From: Anaerococcus urinomassiliensis
Lineage (GTDB): Bacteria > Bacillota > Clostridia > Tissierellales > Peptoniphilaceae
Length of the DNA stretch: 64,000 nt
Direction: 5' to 3'
Assembly (NCBI RefSeq): GCF_900128425.1
Contig: NZ_LT635782.1
Coordinates: 222,712 to 286,711, forward strand
In this document: one piece after another, positions 9,001 to 19,856 of the stretch
Layout of the letters: the number at the start of each line of letters is the position of its first letter
Numbering within the stretch: position 1 is the first letter of the stretch
Made by a program: the position numbers and the translations under genes
Notes under the pieces: generated by a model
Seen by the model: only the letters and a program-made list of their open reading frames with translations
Databases searched by the model: none
What the model was told of the DNA's origin: nothing

Positions 9001-10046
9001 ATCTGAAACTAGATTCCAATGATTGGGATCAATTTGCTAGGGCAATAAAATCTAGTGAAAATGATTATATATTATACTTAGATCAATTCGAAAAAGAAGA
9101 AAAACATTCCTTGATAGAAGTTGGGGATTTTACATTTAGAAGAAACGACGCTTCCAAATACCTTTCTCTAAAACATCTTTTGGATGAATTAGTCAAAGAA
9201 GAGATAATTTATAACTATGAATTCCCAACCAATCCTGGCAAGATAAAAATTGATTCATATAATGATCAGATGTCTATTGTCTTGGGAGAATTTATATCAA
9301 GAAATATTTGTGAATACAATCTAAGCTTTCATCTGGTAAAAACAGAAATAGCTAAGAAAAACTACAAATACTCCTATTTTGTAGTATCTGATAAACTAGC
9401 TTTTGAATACGAATACCAGGTGGAAAACCCAGAAGAGTTTGCTAATATAAGCAATGAAATAATGAATGAGTATGATTCAACAAATGAGTTAAGTAACGTT
9501 AGAATATTTAACAAAATAAATGATCAAGCATATGTTAAGGCCAAAGAAAAGTCTGTTGTATTTTCCTACGAATTTGGAGATATAGTTTTCAGGGAATTCT
9601 TTAGGAATTATAACAATAAAGGCAATATCCTCAGGGTATTTACCTACTTTGAGCTTATAAAATATGCAGATTACTTTGACGAGATAAAATTAAGAGTAAA
9701 CCTGAGATGGAAAGCTTATGATGACTATAGGGAGGACAGTCTACCTATAGAAAACTTCTTGGATATAGTTTGTACAAAGGGTTTTACAACTATAATCATT
9801 TCGACCATTGAAAGACATATTAAAAATGAAGACTTATACGAAATCAATAACCACGCCAAACAGTTTGGTATGGACGCCAAGCCTGTACTAATTGCAACAA
9901 ACTCTCACGATGATACAAGTCAGATTAAGATGATTGCAGCAGCTGCAGGAGTATTCTTCATAGATAGAGATATGATCAAAGATAATGGTGTAGTTGATTA
10001 CATCAAAAATATTGCAAAAGGTGAGAAAGAATGGTGGGATATATAG
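6045..10046 (+). CDS. multidomain protein: Ser/Thr-kinase-like, Rossmann-like, CARF-like and Card1/DUF1887-nuclease-like regions
   Basis: This is a large 1333-residue cytoplasmic protein with no signal peptide or membrane span. Residues about 45-345 form a eukaryotic-type kinase: Gly loop LIGQGGSSLVYEV (49-61), Lys75 in MKEF, catalytic loop YMDLKPANIL (D188, K190, N193), DFD in place of DFG (217-219), and PPEL. Residues about 383-420 look like a Rossmann strand (MDVAIVGNNEISR). Residues about 815-960 resemble the CARF half of Card1/DUF1887 proteins (NLWANIIAAIKFDPEKLIF, then KIEVIPYEKM). Residues about 1195-1310 resemble their PD-(D/E)xK half, including LYEINNHAKQFGMDAKPVLI, but the usual E-x-K is replaced by IST (1252-1254), so catalysis is doubtful. 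The kinase call is firm; the other regions are inferred by eye. The gene is monocistronic, in a 250-bp upstream gap, with a GAGAGGA ribosome site. Confidence 0.75.
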   Translation: MDTLISQETDINQNTREETNKRTSLVGEKFNIISMMGEVKYEVEVKKLIGQGGSSLVYEVEVDDTYPPKKKMIMKEFYPNYDEEKITAERNPLNRLELYFDPLDFESEDRIKKDRNSFIDAYSKHIRILDMDPYLESRIVRPYRVEIDNSYLYSLYEVDTATSVDKYYNLDLIRIVDILKQTADILVHLHNKDIIYMDLKPANILYDYNNGKVKLFDFDAAVDLNELEYINEFFMPNERAFIPPELRFITDIANRKDFFITEEIDVYMLGVTFFLLLMGRYPTELENEDMDYLRRNLEDALSNKSNKILLTSKATEGIIKLLQDSLTVHRYISAYDFKNSLDDIESNLRFRNNEDFANIISTAYFLDHKRLYNYIVDKDGKKSMDVAIVGNNEISRVFFSFIFSIANIKGVDLNISFYDKNPKKCYDDMIRENPLLAKTTEISLNSKLSMRNINEKITDQPYAYINFLSSKEKIDQSYILILDKTGYDYYNLADALYNEFKDDSQKRVILNYSRNNHEVDIRHGKNIDFYNLDLASTLTFSNKNHHDEILDKAFSIHRLLSMKSFGERIDYNSIWESFSKDDFYNLKSSIRVALYIEYLIYMAGIDDREFLFYEQVVKACQDEDELNIRDILAEYEHHSWNRFMIAQGFKLPSEAELNSYAYFDQKYYIDFQNKFHPLIVNTHIDRVKKGENDELDEISVHINNLIQEKTIYKEKQIKSRILNILNNTFWNDNKYLKELRPLWVKLVKLSYSIMENEYYSNNTLNRLTYEIEEILQKAKPDLSILTNDYYYIKDDLNLLITRNQTFDTRTIDYMIVDSIPFISTNNIKTIFKPFLDDDENLWANIIAAIKFDPEKLIFLSDEDVDSNKINRIENFLRNKRLQKSMKIEVIPYEKMQLYNKEHSLVDLTLNSHLDGKRSEFAGLPFVEYIGSNKWNGSYKALDFYNGRSSLTVEETFFLNNAQVYDNISLTNITRLINHYYVIWKTYLKLDSNDWDQFARAIKSSENDYILYLDQFEKEEKHSLIEVGDFTFRRNDASKYLSLKHLLDELVKEEIIYNYEFPTNPGKIKIDSYNDQMSIVLGEFISRNICEYNLSFHLVKTEIAKKNYKYSYFVVSDKLAFEYEYQVENPEEFANISNEIMNEYDSTNELSNVRIFNKINDQAYVKAKEKSVVFSYEFGDIVFREFFRNYNNKGNILRVFTYFELIKYADYFDEIKLRVNLRWKAYDDYREDSLPIENFLDIVCTKGFTTIIISTIERHIKNEDLYEINNHAKQFGMDAKPVLIATNSHDDTSQIKMIAAAAGVFFIDRDMIKDNGVVDYIKNIAKGEKEWWDI

Positions 10047-10181
10047 TTTAAAAAATCTTGCCATTTAAGTGAAAATATTTGTATTTATTTTTAAATCAAA
10101 TAGAGATTTGTTGATATTGAACTAAGGTATTCCTAATTATTTGGTCTAATAGATTACTTAATAAAGCCATATATAAAGTAA
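10047..10181. other. intergenic stretch without clear gene
   Basis: AT-rich sequence after the kinase gene. No strong terminator hairpin or promoter is evident. It may hold the eroded 5' part of the acyl-carrier-like gene that follows. Confidence 0.4.
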
Positions 10182-10412
10182 TACATTGATTTTATTAGTA
10201 AATATGGTAAAGTCTTAACAATATATGATATTAAATTACCACTAACTGGTTCTAGAATAGGATTGTCTGGTAATGATATATTTGAATTGTATTTAATATT
10301 TTGCAATTATTTTTCACTAAAAATAAAATTGGAAGATTACTATGATTTTTATACTATAGAAAGAATAGCTATAACAATAATAAGACAAAAGGATAGGAGA
10401 TATGAAGTTTAA
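10182..10412 (+). pseudogene. acyl-carrier-protein-like small protein of peptide-maturation type, no good start (remnant)
   Basis: This is a 76-codon open frame that earlier stop TAA (10179-10181) cuts off upstream and that has no ATG, GTG or TTG start. It reads IYDIKLPLTGSRIGLSGNDI then FELYLIFCNYFSLKIKLEDY and DFYTIERIAITI. This follows the helix pattern of acyl carrier proteins, and the PLTG opening and FYTIERI ending recall the ACP-related proteins found in Cys-rich peptide (CLI_3235-type) maturation systems. The phosphopantetheine Ser appears shifted or lost (SGND at the usual DSLD). Its stop overlaps the ATG of the next permease by 11 bases, as in an operon. The assignment is inference; the 5' end is probably deleted. 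Confidence 0.45.
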
Positions 10413-12090
10413 AGATGAATTGAAATTAATTTTTAGGAAGCCTTGGAAATTTGTTATAATGCTAGTGATTTCTACTATAATTTTATTTTCCTTTTTACTT
10501 ATGGTCTTTAATTTCCTTACATCTAGGAATAATTTGGATAGGATGAAAGATAATTATGCTCAAATTTCGACGATAGCTATTGCAAAACCTAGTGGAGATG
10601 GGAAGCCTGTAGAGTATACAGAGATTGATAAGGATTTAATTGATGACATTAATAAGTCTAGCCTTGTTGATAAGGTGGACATTAGAGATACCATGGCTGC
10701 TAGAATTCCTGGTGTCAATAATTCAAATATCGCCTTTGGTAGTCCATCATCAAATAGTATAGCGGTCTTTAAAGGAAAGATTGAAGAAGTAACAGACAGG
10801 CAAGATTTTGGTGCAACTGAAGGGATAAATGCTATTGTTACAATAGAAAAGATAATTGTAGCTAAAGATAGTTGGCTTAGAGAAGGGGAAAGCGTTAACT
10901 TATCTATAAATAAGAGCAAAGATGCACGTATTAAGCTTAGTAACGACAAGTCTTACGTATTTATAGGTGTTTGCGAGCCAACGAGTCTTGGATATATGCG
11001 TCAGAACCTATTGGTTAGCAGAATTAGCGAAAATTTGATGATGGAACAAGGCAAATTAAAGGAGCTTACATATTTATACACAAAGGGTGTTTTAGAAGAC
11101 GAAGAAGATTTGGAAAAAGACTTTATTTCTCTTTTGAAGAATGAAATCAAAAATCAAGATGACCTTTATACTCTTAGACTTGTTTCTGATATGAATATGG
11201 TCTTGCCTGTAGCTAATGAAAATATGTTTTTACTTGAGGGTAGGCGGATTTCTGAAGATGATTTTGGTAAAGACCTTTGTTTGATCTCTAGCGATTTGGC
11301 AAAAAAACACAATTTTAAACTGGGAGATAAGATAGATATAGAATTATCGACTGATATATATAAGAGCTATAATGGTTATGTATCAGCATTTCCATCTATG
11401 CTTGATGAGGGCAAGTACGATTTTGACGAAGCTAGAGTTTTCGAAGTAGTAGGTATATATGATTTTTCAGACTTAAATATTGAAAATAGTCCTATGCTTT
11501 TTTCCTTAAATGATATATTTATTCCGAAATTTAAGGAAGAACTAAACACAAGTTTTGTCACACCTCATAACTTGTCTTTAAAAATTGGGGTGGACAATAT
11601 AGCTAGTTTTGAAGAAGAACTCCTACCAGAAATCGAAAATGCTGGCTACAAAGTAGTGTCAGCTGACAACAATTGGTCTAAGGTAGAGTCATCCTTTGAT
11701 CTTATAAAAAAATCCATGGTAAAGAATCTTATTTATGGATTTGCGATTGGCATAGTAGGGATATTTATTCTAGTATTTGTAAATACTACATTAAATAAAA
11801 ACGAATATGTTCTAAGAAGAATTTTTGCAGGAGATAAAAACCATATAAATCAAAGTTTAAAAGTAACTTTAATGTTAGCGCTTTGCATAGGTTTGGTAAT
11901 AGCCCTTGGATCTATCTTTGGATTTGCTGATAAGCTTGTATCTAATAAAGATATGATTCTTATCTTTAACAAGATTGACTATTTAATTTTACTTCTTACA
12001 GGGCTTATATTCCTAGCCCTTGCTCTAATTATTAACCAAAAGAGAATTAAAAAGTTAGAGAAAAAAGACATAGTGGAGTTGATGCAATAA
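10402..12090 (+). CDS. ABC transporter permease, FtsX/MacB-like
   Basis: This 562-residue membrane protein has one N-terminal span (about residues 17-38), a large outside domain and three C-terminal spans (about 438-460, 487-510, 525-545). That is the FtsX/MacB layout used by exporters of peptides, lipids or antibiotics. It starts at ATG 10402 behind GGATAGGAG, overlapping the stop of the acyl-carrier-like remnant. It is followed three bases later by a second, smaller permease and then an ATPase, forming a three-gene ABC system. No precursor peptide gene is seen nearby, so the cargo is unknown. Confidence 0.8.
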   Translation: MKFKDELKLIFRKPWKFVIMLVISTIILFSFLLMVFNFLTSRNNLDRMKDNYAQISTIAIAKPSGDGKPVEYTEIDKDLIDDINKSSLVDKVDIRDTMAARIPGVNNSNIAFGSPSSNSIAVFKGKIEEVTDRQDFGATEGINAIVTIEKIIVAKDSWLREGESVNLSINKSKDARIKLSNDKSYVFIGVCEPTSLGYMRQNLLVSRISENLMMEQGKLKELTYLYTKGVLEDEEDLEKDFISLLKNEIKNQDDLYTLRLVSDMNMVLPVANENMFLLEGRRISEDDFGKDLCLISSDLAKKHNFKLGDKIDIELSTDIYKSYNGYVSAFPSMLDEGKYDFDEARVFEVVGIYDFSDLNIENSPMLFSLNDIFIPKFKEELNTSFVTPHNLSLKIGVDNIASFEEELLPEIENAGYKVVSADNNWSKVESSFDLIKKSMVKNLIYGFAIGIVGIFILVFVNTTLNKNEYVLRRIFAGDKNHINQSLKVTLMLALCIGLVIALGSIFGFADKLVSNKDMILIFNKIDYLILLLTGLIFLALALIINQKRIKKLEKKDIVELMQ

Positions 12091-12092
12091 TC

Positions 12093-13229
12093 ATGATTAA
12101 AACATTTTTAAGAAAACCTATTTATCTTATTCTTTATACAATATTAATATTACTTGGATTTTACGCCATGGCTGAGATTAATAATAATATTAAATCAGAT
12201 AAAAAAGAGTATAAGTATATTTATGAAAACACTGAAATCAAGGGTCAAGTCAAGGAAGCTACAAGTGTAAGTGGAGAAGTAAGGCTAGACTATTATGATC
12301 TTTATCCTATGTTTTTGCAAGAGGAAATACAAGAAATCTATACCAGAGCTTTTGCCAAAGGCTTCATGGATATAGATAAAATCGCTAAGATTACCGATAC
12401 TGATGAAGACGGTCGAGTAGATGTATTTGCATCAAATAATGTTGGTAAGCTAATTGAAAGAAACTTCGTATCCTATGACGGAGATACAAAGCTAAAAAAA
12501 GGTGAAGCCCTAGTATCCAAAGATCTTGCGAATAAATACGGTCTTAAAAAAGCTGAAAAATTTACACTAAAGATAGATACAGATAGCAAAGAAGACTTAT
12601 ATATGGATTTACTGGTCAAGGATTTTGTAAATCTCAATGAGTCGGTGATAGCATTAGATTCTGTAATTGTAAATAATAAAACTATGTTTGATGATAATCT
12701 CATGGGAAATAGCTTTTATAAAGAGGCTTATGGATCTTATTTAGGCTTTAACTTTAAAATCAATCCTAAATATAATAATGATTATGAAAGAATTAAGGAA
12801 AAAATCGATAATATTTTAGGAACTAAGTATATTGCTCCAACAAATGCTAAAGATTTTTATAATGTGATAAAACCCCTAGGAGAGAAAATAAAAGAAGAGG
12901 AGAAGTTTCTTTTCATCATAAAAATAGCGCTAGCGATTTTTTCCTCTTTGATATTGTTTCTAAAGGTGAAAGAGGAGAATGTCTCTATACTAATTAGAAA
13001 GATTTTTGGAGAAAGTGATGTAAAAGTATTTGCTTCATACTTTTTAAGTCTGGGATTGGTAGTACTTCTTATAAATGGATTAAGCTTTGCTATTGTAAAT
13101 AAAATATCGTATATTTCCCTTAATGATCTTGCTATAAATCTATTGATAAATCTTGTAGTATTAATTGCTGGCTTATTTTTAATAATTTACAAAGATATTT
13201 TTATCCTATATCAGAAAACGGAGGATTAA
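12093..13229 (+). CDS. ABC transporter permease (second subunit, FtsX-like)
   Basis: This 378-residue protein has an N-terminal span (about 10-28), an outside domain and three C-terminal spans (about 274-292, 305-328, 340-367). It is the same layout as the preceding gene but shorter. It begins MIKTFLRKPIYLILYT, two bases after the upstream stop, and the downstream ATPase ATG directly abuts its stop, so translation is likely coupled. It probably forms a heterodimeric permease with the 10402-12090 product. Confidence 0.75.
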   Translation: MIKTFLRKPIYLILYTILILLGFYAMAEINNNIKSDKKEYKYIYENTEIKGQVKEATSVSGEVRLDYYDLYPMFLQEEIQEIYTRAFAKGFMDIDKIAKITDTDEDGRVDVFASNNVGKLIERNFVSYDGDTKLKKGEALVSKDLANKYGLKKAEKFTLKIDTDSKEDLYMDLLVKDFVNLNESVIALDSVIVNNKTMFDDNLMGNSFYKEAYGSYLGFNFKINPKYNNDYERIKEKIDNILGTKYIAPTNAKDFYNVIKPLGEKIKEEEKFLFIIKIALAIFSSLILFLKVKEENVSILIRKIFGESDVKVFASYFLSLGLVVLLINGLSFAIVNKISYISLNDLAINLLINLVVLIAGLFLIIYKDIFILYQKTED

Positions 13230-13886
13230 ATGAATAAATTGGAGATATCAAATGTTGGATATGTATATAATAAATCTGACAAAATTATTTTAAGAGATGT
13301 ATCAGCAAGTTTTCTAGAGGGGACTGTGTCATCTATTGTAGGAGAATCTGGGGCTGGAAAATCTACACTTTTATATGTAATATCTGGCTTTAGCAAACCA
13401 AAGGCTGGCAAAATTTACTATAATGGAAAAGAAGTCGAAGATTTGAGGGACTATAGGAGAAATATAGTATCAACAATTAGCCAGTCCTATATGCTATTTC
13501 CTACAAGAACAGTTTTAGAAAATGTGATGTATCCAATGTTGCTTGATAAAATAGACAAAAACGAAGCGAGAGATAAAGCCAAAGACCTATTAAAATCAGT
13601 AGCAATAGATAATATTCATTTTGATAAATTACCCGAAAAATTATCCGGAGGGGAGAAGCAAAGAGTCGCCATAGCTAGGGCTCTTGCGGCAAATTCAAAG
13701 ATAATAGTGGCAGACGAGCCAACTGGAAATCTAGACGATAAAAATTCCGAAGAAATCTATGCTATATTTGATAGGCTTGCTAAAAAAGACGGGAAAATCG
13801 TTATAATTGTAAGCCATGATAAACACCTTTCAAAAAAGGCTGATTACCAGTATGAGATGAAGGATGGGAAATTAAATCAAATATAG
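13230..13886 (+). CDS. ABC transporter ATP-binding protein
   Basis: This 218-residue ATPase is of the LolD/MacB type. Walker A is GESGAGKST (38-46), the signature is LSGGEKQR, Walker B is KIIVADEPTGNLDD, and the switch His is in VSHDKH. It directly follows and presumably powers the two FtsX-like permeases. Length is normal for this family. Confidence 0.92.
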   Translation: MNKLEISNVGYVYNKSDKIILRDVSASFLEGTVSSIVGESGAGKSTLLYVISGFSKPKAGKIYYNGKEVEDLRDYRRNIVSTISQSYMLFPTRTVLENVMYPMLLDKIDKNEARDKAKDLLKSVAIDNIHFDKLPEKLSGGEKQRVAIARALAANSKIIVADEPTGNLDDKNSEEIYAIFDRLAKKDGKIVIIVSHDKHLSKKADYQYEMKDGKLNQI

Positions 13887-13921
13887 ATTAGGTTATGGAA
13901 TTACTTTTTTGTTGCGTTTCA

Positions 13922-13958
13922 TAAAAAAAGAGCTTAAGGTTTAACACCTAAGCTCTAT
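13922..13958 (-). terminator. terminator after tpx
   Basis: On the minus strand the hairpin AGAGCTTAGGTGTTAAACCTTAAGCTCT is followed by seven T residues. It ends the tpx transcript and may also serve the convergent ABC operon. Confidence 0.85.
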
Positions 13959-13967
13959 TATTATTTA

Positions 13968-14465
13968 CTAGATTAGTTTTTTAACTTCTTCTAAAGCTTT
14001 GTCAAAATCAACTTCATCTGTAACTTCTGGTACGTATTCTACGTAAGCTACTTTTCCGTCTTTATCAACAACTACAACGCCACGAGCTAGCAATTTGTTT
14101 TCATCCATAAGGAATCCGTACTTTTCGCCAAATTCACGATTTTGGTAATCAGAAATCATAATTGTATTTTCTATATCTTCGTTAGTGCAAAATCTAGCTT
14201 GAGCAAATGGTAAGTCTTCAGTAATTGTAACTACATTTACACCATCTAAAGCTGCTGCTTCTTTGTTAAATCTTTTTGCTTGTAAAGCGCAAACGCTAGT
14301 ATCAAGAGATGGAGCAACTGAATATACAATAACTTTTCCCTTGTAATCTTCACTAGACCATTCAGAAAGGTCGTTTTTTGTTGCCTTAAATTCTGGAGCT
14401 GTATCTCCAACTTTGATTTCATTTCCAATTAAATTTACTTTGTTTCCTGCAAATGTTATATCCAT
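13968..14465 (-). CDS. tpx: thiol peroxidase
   Basis: This 165-residue atypical 2-Cys peroxiredoxin of the Tpx family reduces hydroperoxides using thioredoxin. The peroxidatic Cys59 lies in APSLDTSVCALQ and the resolving Cys93 in QARFCTNED. Length is typical. The start ATG at 14465 follows a GGAGAAG site on the minus strand. It is probably an oxygen-defence gene, useful to an anaerobe. It is transcribed alone, divergently from the sugar PTS operon. Confidence 0.95.
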   Translation of the reverse strand: MDITFAGNKVNLIGNEIKVGDTAPEFKATKNDLSEWSSEDYKGKVIVYSVAPSLDTSVCALQAKRFNKEAAALDGVNVVTITEDLPFAQARFCTNEDIENTIMISDYQNREFGEKYGFLMDENKLLARGVVVVDKDGKVAYVEYVPEVTDEVDFDKALEEVKKLI

Positions 14466-14623
14466 TTTTAATCTTCTCCTTTAATCTAAAAGTTTCCATT
14501 GATACTTATACCCAAATATATAAAAATATTTAAATTATTTAGGAAAATACTTTTGATGTGAAAATTCACAAAAACAAAATATTTTCGATTGGATGAACAT
14601 AAATACCTAAATACCAACGTTTG

Positions 14624-14652
14624 TTGACAATAGTACGAGCTGATAATATTAT
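14624..14652 (+). promoter_or_regulatory. promoter of the alpha-glucoside PTS operon
   Basis: TTGACA (14624-14629), 17 bp, TATTAT (14647-14652), close to the consensus. A short inverted repeat CAACGTTTGTTG (about 14617-14627) overlaps the -35 and could be an operator for the nearby RpiR-type regulators; that link is inference. Confidence 0.65.
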
Positions 14653-14692
14653 ATAAGTAAATAAAATTCGTTTTCAAAGGAGGAAAAAACAT

Positions 14693-14952
14693 ATGATGGA
14701 GAAAATCCAGAAGTTTGGTGGAGCGATGTTCACACCTGTTATGCTTTTTGCAGTGTCAGCTTTACTAATTGGCTTTGGTACCTTGTTTACAACAGAAGTA
14801 ATCATGGGGCCTATAGCTTCAGAAGGAAGCTTATGGTTTGGTATCTGGGATATGATTCTATCAGGTGCCTGGGTTGTATTTAATCAACTTCCATTACTAT
14901 TTGCAATAGCACTGCCTATAGGACTAGCAAAAAAACAAAATGCTCGTGCAAG
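14693..14952 (+). pseudogene. alpha-glucoside PTS EIICB, 5' fragment (split by IS)
   Basis: The first 87 codons of a glucose/alpha-glucoside-type PTS permease, MMEKIQKFGGAMFTPVMLFA through IALPIGLAKKQNARA, are cut by an IS at 14953. A TTGACA/TATTAT promoter and an AAAGGAGG ribosome site are intact. Joining 14952 to the base after the target duplication (16420) restores the frame through ARASMEAFVIYL, so the break is recent and precise. Read alone the fragment ends after a few IS-encoded codons at 14968. Confidence 0.9.
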
Positions 14953-14987
14953 TGATGTGTACCCATAAAACTGGACACAATATTTAA

Positions 14988-15779
14988 TTAATTATTAGTG
15001 GATGCTAACCTATATTTTGTAGGCGGCATCCATTTTGTTTTTGATTGAATCCTTTCGTTGTTGTAATAGTAAATATATTCCTCTATTACTTTTGAAAATT
15101 CTTCAAAAGAGCTATAGCTCTTTTCATATCCATAATAAACTTCATTTTTTAGCCTTCCAAAGAATGTTTCCATTATGGAGTTATCATAGCAATTCCCTTT
15201 TCTTGACATGGATTGTCTTATACCATGTCTTTTAAGCTCATTTACATAATATTCATGTTGGTATTGCCAACCTTGATCTGAATGTAGAATTAAGTTATCT
15301 AGTTTTGGAAATTTATTAAATGCTTTTTCTAACATATTTGATATCTGATTTAAGTTGGGACTTAAGGATAGGTCGTAAGAAATAATCTCATTGGTATACA
15401 TATCAAGTATTGGAGATATGTAGCACTTACCCCAAGAGAATTTAAATTCTGACACATCAGTAGTCCATTTTTGTAGAGGTCTATCTGCCTTGAAATCTCT
15501 ATTTATTATATTATCAGCTACTTTACCTACCTTCCCCTTATATGAGTGATATTTTTCCTTAGATCTTTTTCCAAATAGTTTTAGCTCATGCATTATTCTT
15601 TGAACTCTTTTATGATTTATGACATAACCTTGATTTATCAGATCCATATATACTCTTCTTACTCCATATCTTCCTTTGTGTAAGTTAAATATTTGAGTTA
15701 TTTTATCTGCAATATGACTATTCTTAATCTTTATATTATCAACTTTGTTTATTTCAAAATAGTATGTTGATCTTGGCAT
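14988..15779 (-). CDS. IS3-family transposase OrfB (integrase, DDE), copy A
   Basis: This is a 263-residue DDE recombinase: first Asp in WTTDVSEF, second in LHSDQGWQYQ, Glu in NSIMETFFGRLKNE. The listed ATG (MPRSTYYFE) is internal to the usual OrfB start. The frame continues upstream as IVKELKEEGYRLKYLLKAID, overlapping the end of orfA, as expected if the active transposase is an OrfAB fusion made by -1 frameshifting. An A-rich slippery site lies at 15845-15850 (AAAAAG on the minus strand). The product appears intact. Confidence 0.93.
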   Translation of the reverse strand: MPRSTYYFEINKVDNIKIKNSHIADKITQIFNLHKGRYGVRRVYMDLINQGYVINHKRVQRIMHELKLFGKRSKEKYHSYKGKVGKVADNIINRDFKADRPLQKWTTDVSEFKFSWGKCYISPILDMYTNEIISYDLSLSPNLNQISNMLEKAFNKFPKLDNLILHSDQGWQYQHEYYVNELKRHGIRQSMSRKGNCYDNSIMETFFGRLKNEVYYGYEKSYSSFEEFSKVIEEYIYYYNNERIQSKTKWMPPTKYRLASTNN

Positions 15780-15802
15780 ATCAATAGCTTTTAAAAGATA
15801 TT

Positions 15803-16369
15803 TTAGTCTGTATCCTTCTTCTTTGAGTTCTTTGACAATCGCTGCTTTTTCGCCTTGAGTTGCGCAGCGTAACGTTCTTCTCTCAAGGCGATCTCTTTTT
15901 TTATTATTTCGTTTTCTGCTTTTATATATTCATTTTCTGCTCTAAGTTTTATTAGTTCTTCTCTTTCAGATTCATTAAGTTCTTTTGCTTTATGGTTATT
16001 ATTATTTTTCATACTTGTATTTTTAGATTTACGGCCTTTCTTTTTATTCACAAGACCATTATATCCATAATTTTTATACTTGTTAACCCATGAATAAAGT
16101 TGTCCATCATTGATTCCATTTTCGATTGCTATAGATTTTATGGAATTTCCAGCTAACACTTTAGATATCATTTCTAATTTCTCATCAGCAGTCCAATTAA
16201 TATTATTTCCGTGTTTTAAAATTTCTGGTCCATGAAGTTCTTCTAACTTAAACCATGTTCTAATTGAATCATGAAAGTTTTTTTCTTTAGCTCCTTCAGG
16301 TGTATCAGGCCATTTACCTTCTCTATACAATTGTACGCATTCTTTTTTGAATTCATAACTATATTTCAT
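15803..16369 (-). CDS. IS3-family transposase OrfA, copy A
   Basis: This 188-residue DNA-binding subunit has two helix-turn-helix modules (YSYEFKKECVQLYREGKWP; then KSIAIENGINDGQLYSWVNK) and a C-terminal coiled coil or leucine-zipper rich in Glu/Lys. The ATG at 16369 (MKYSYEFKK) follows GGAGGG, so the longer upstream reading through the inverted repeat was not used. Compared with copy B it has NFHDSIRTW where B has NFHASIRIW. Confidence 0.92.
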   Translation of the reverse strand: MKYSYEFKKECVQLYREGKWPDTPEGAKEKNFHDSIRTWFKLEELHGPEILKHGNNINWTADEKLEMISKVLAGNSIKSIAIENGINDGQLYSWVNKYKNYGYNGLVNKKKGRKSKNTSMKNNNNHKAKELNESEREELIKLRAENEYIKAENEIIKKEIALREERYAAQLKAKKQRLSKNSKKKDTD

Positions 16370-16416
16370 AAAAATACCCTCCTTACTGGTTTGTCCAGTA
16401 AAGAGGGTACATATCA

Positions 16417-19119
<2,703 letters not shown>

Positions 19120-19137
19120 TAATAAATAATGGAAGCA

Positions 19138-19182
19138 CAGATCCTATTTGCGTATAGTATATGCAAATAGGATTTTTTATTT
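19138..19182 (+). terminator. terminator after malH
   Basis: An 11-bp stem ATCCTATTTGC / GCAAATAGGAT followed by TTTTT lies in the gap between malH and the first RpiR gene. Confidence 0.85.
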
Positions 19183-19208
19183 GAGGTGATAGTATAGATA
19201 TTTCAAAT

Positions 19209-19856
19209 TTGATAAAGAAAAATGAACAAGACCTAAGTGCTACAGATATGATAATTGCTAAAGAAATTCTAGATAATGGTATAGATTATAACATGTCTAT
19301 CAATGAATTAGCTAAAAAATGTTACACATCTAGAACCAGTGTTTTAAGATTTGCAAAAAAATTAGGTTTTTCGGGATATAGTGAACTTAAATTTTTTGTA
19401 AACGATAGTGACTATGAATCTAAAAACTACCAGTACTTAGAAGAAGACCTTGCCGACATATTTAAATCAATGAATAAATGTGAAAAAATAATGATTTATG
19501 GCAATGGTGGATATGAAAGTATTGTGAAATCAACTATAAAGTATTTTCTAGAGGAGCTTGGGATCCTCGCTGAAGTATATAGTGGTGGGGAAGAAATTAC
19601 CGCCTTTACTGGGAAAATGTTGGAAGATTCAGGCGTTTTTATAGTAGATTTTTCAGATAATTTTCTTGCTAAGAAGCTAATGCTACAAATTGCCAATATA
19701 GATTGCCTGAAAATCAACATAGGACTTCCACAAACCAAAACATACAAGGCGGATTATAGCATATATTATAGAGATCAAAAATCCGAATTTAAATTTCTAA
19801 GCTTGTATATAAAACATTTGGAAGAATTTTTCAAAAAATATAAGAGGCATCTATAA
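19209..19856 (+). CDS. RpiR-family transcriptional regulator (short SIS domain)
   Basis: This 215-residue protein has an N-terminal RpiR helix-turn-helix (INELAKKCYTSRTSVLRFAK) and a shortened, diverged SIS sugar-phosphate domain (MIYGNGGYESIVKS). The first in-frame conventional start is TTG at 19209, 15 bases after a GAGGTGAT site; the real start could be a few codons upstream at a non-ATG codon. It directly precedes a second RpiR gene and follows the alpha-glucoside operon, which it may control. Confidence 0.78.
   Translation: MIKKNEQDLSATDMIIAKEILDNGIDYNMSINELAKKCYTSRTSVLRFAKKLGFSGYSELKFFVNDSDYESKNYQYLEEDLADIFKSMNKCEKIMIYGNGGYESIVKSTIKYFLEELGILAEVYSGGEEITAFTGKMLEDSGVFIVDFSDNFLAKKLMLQIANIDCLKINIGLPQTKTYKADYSIYYRDQKSEFKFLSLYIKHLEEFFKKYKRHL

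Larger units (their letters stand above)
14953..16416 (-). mobile_element. IS3-family insertion sequence, 1464 bp, copy A
   Basis: The ends are near-perfect inverted repeats: left TGATGTGTACCCATAAAACT, right (complement) TGATATGTACCCTCTTTACT, each followed by GGACA. A 3-bp target duplication AAG flanks it (14950-14952 and 16417-16419). It carries orfA and orfB on the minus strand in the arrangement of IS3-family elements. The same element, equal in length, is at 42617-44080. The few base differences between copies indicate recent movement. Confidence 0.95.

Noticed and set aside
6045..10046. Type III CRISPR ancillary protein
   Set aside because: No Cas genes, repeats or spacers are in the window, and the CARF-like region is not certain.
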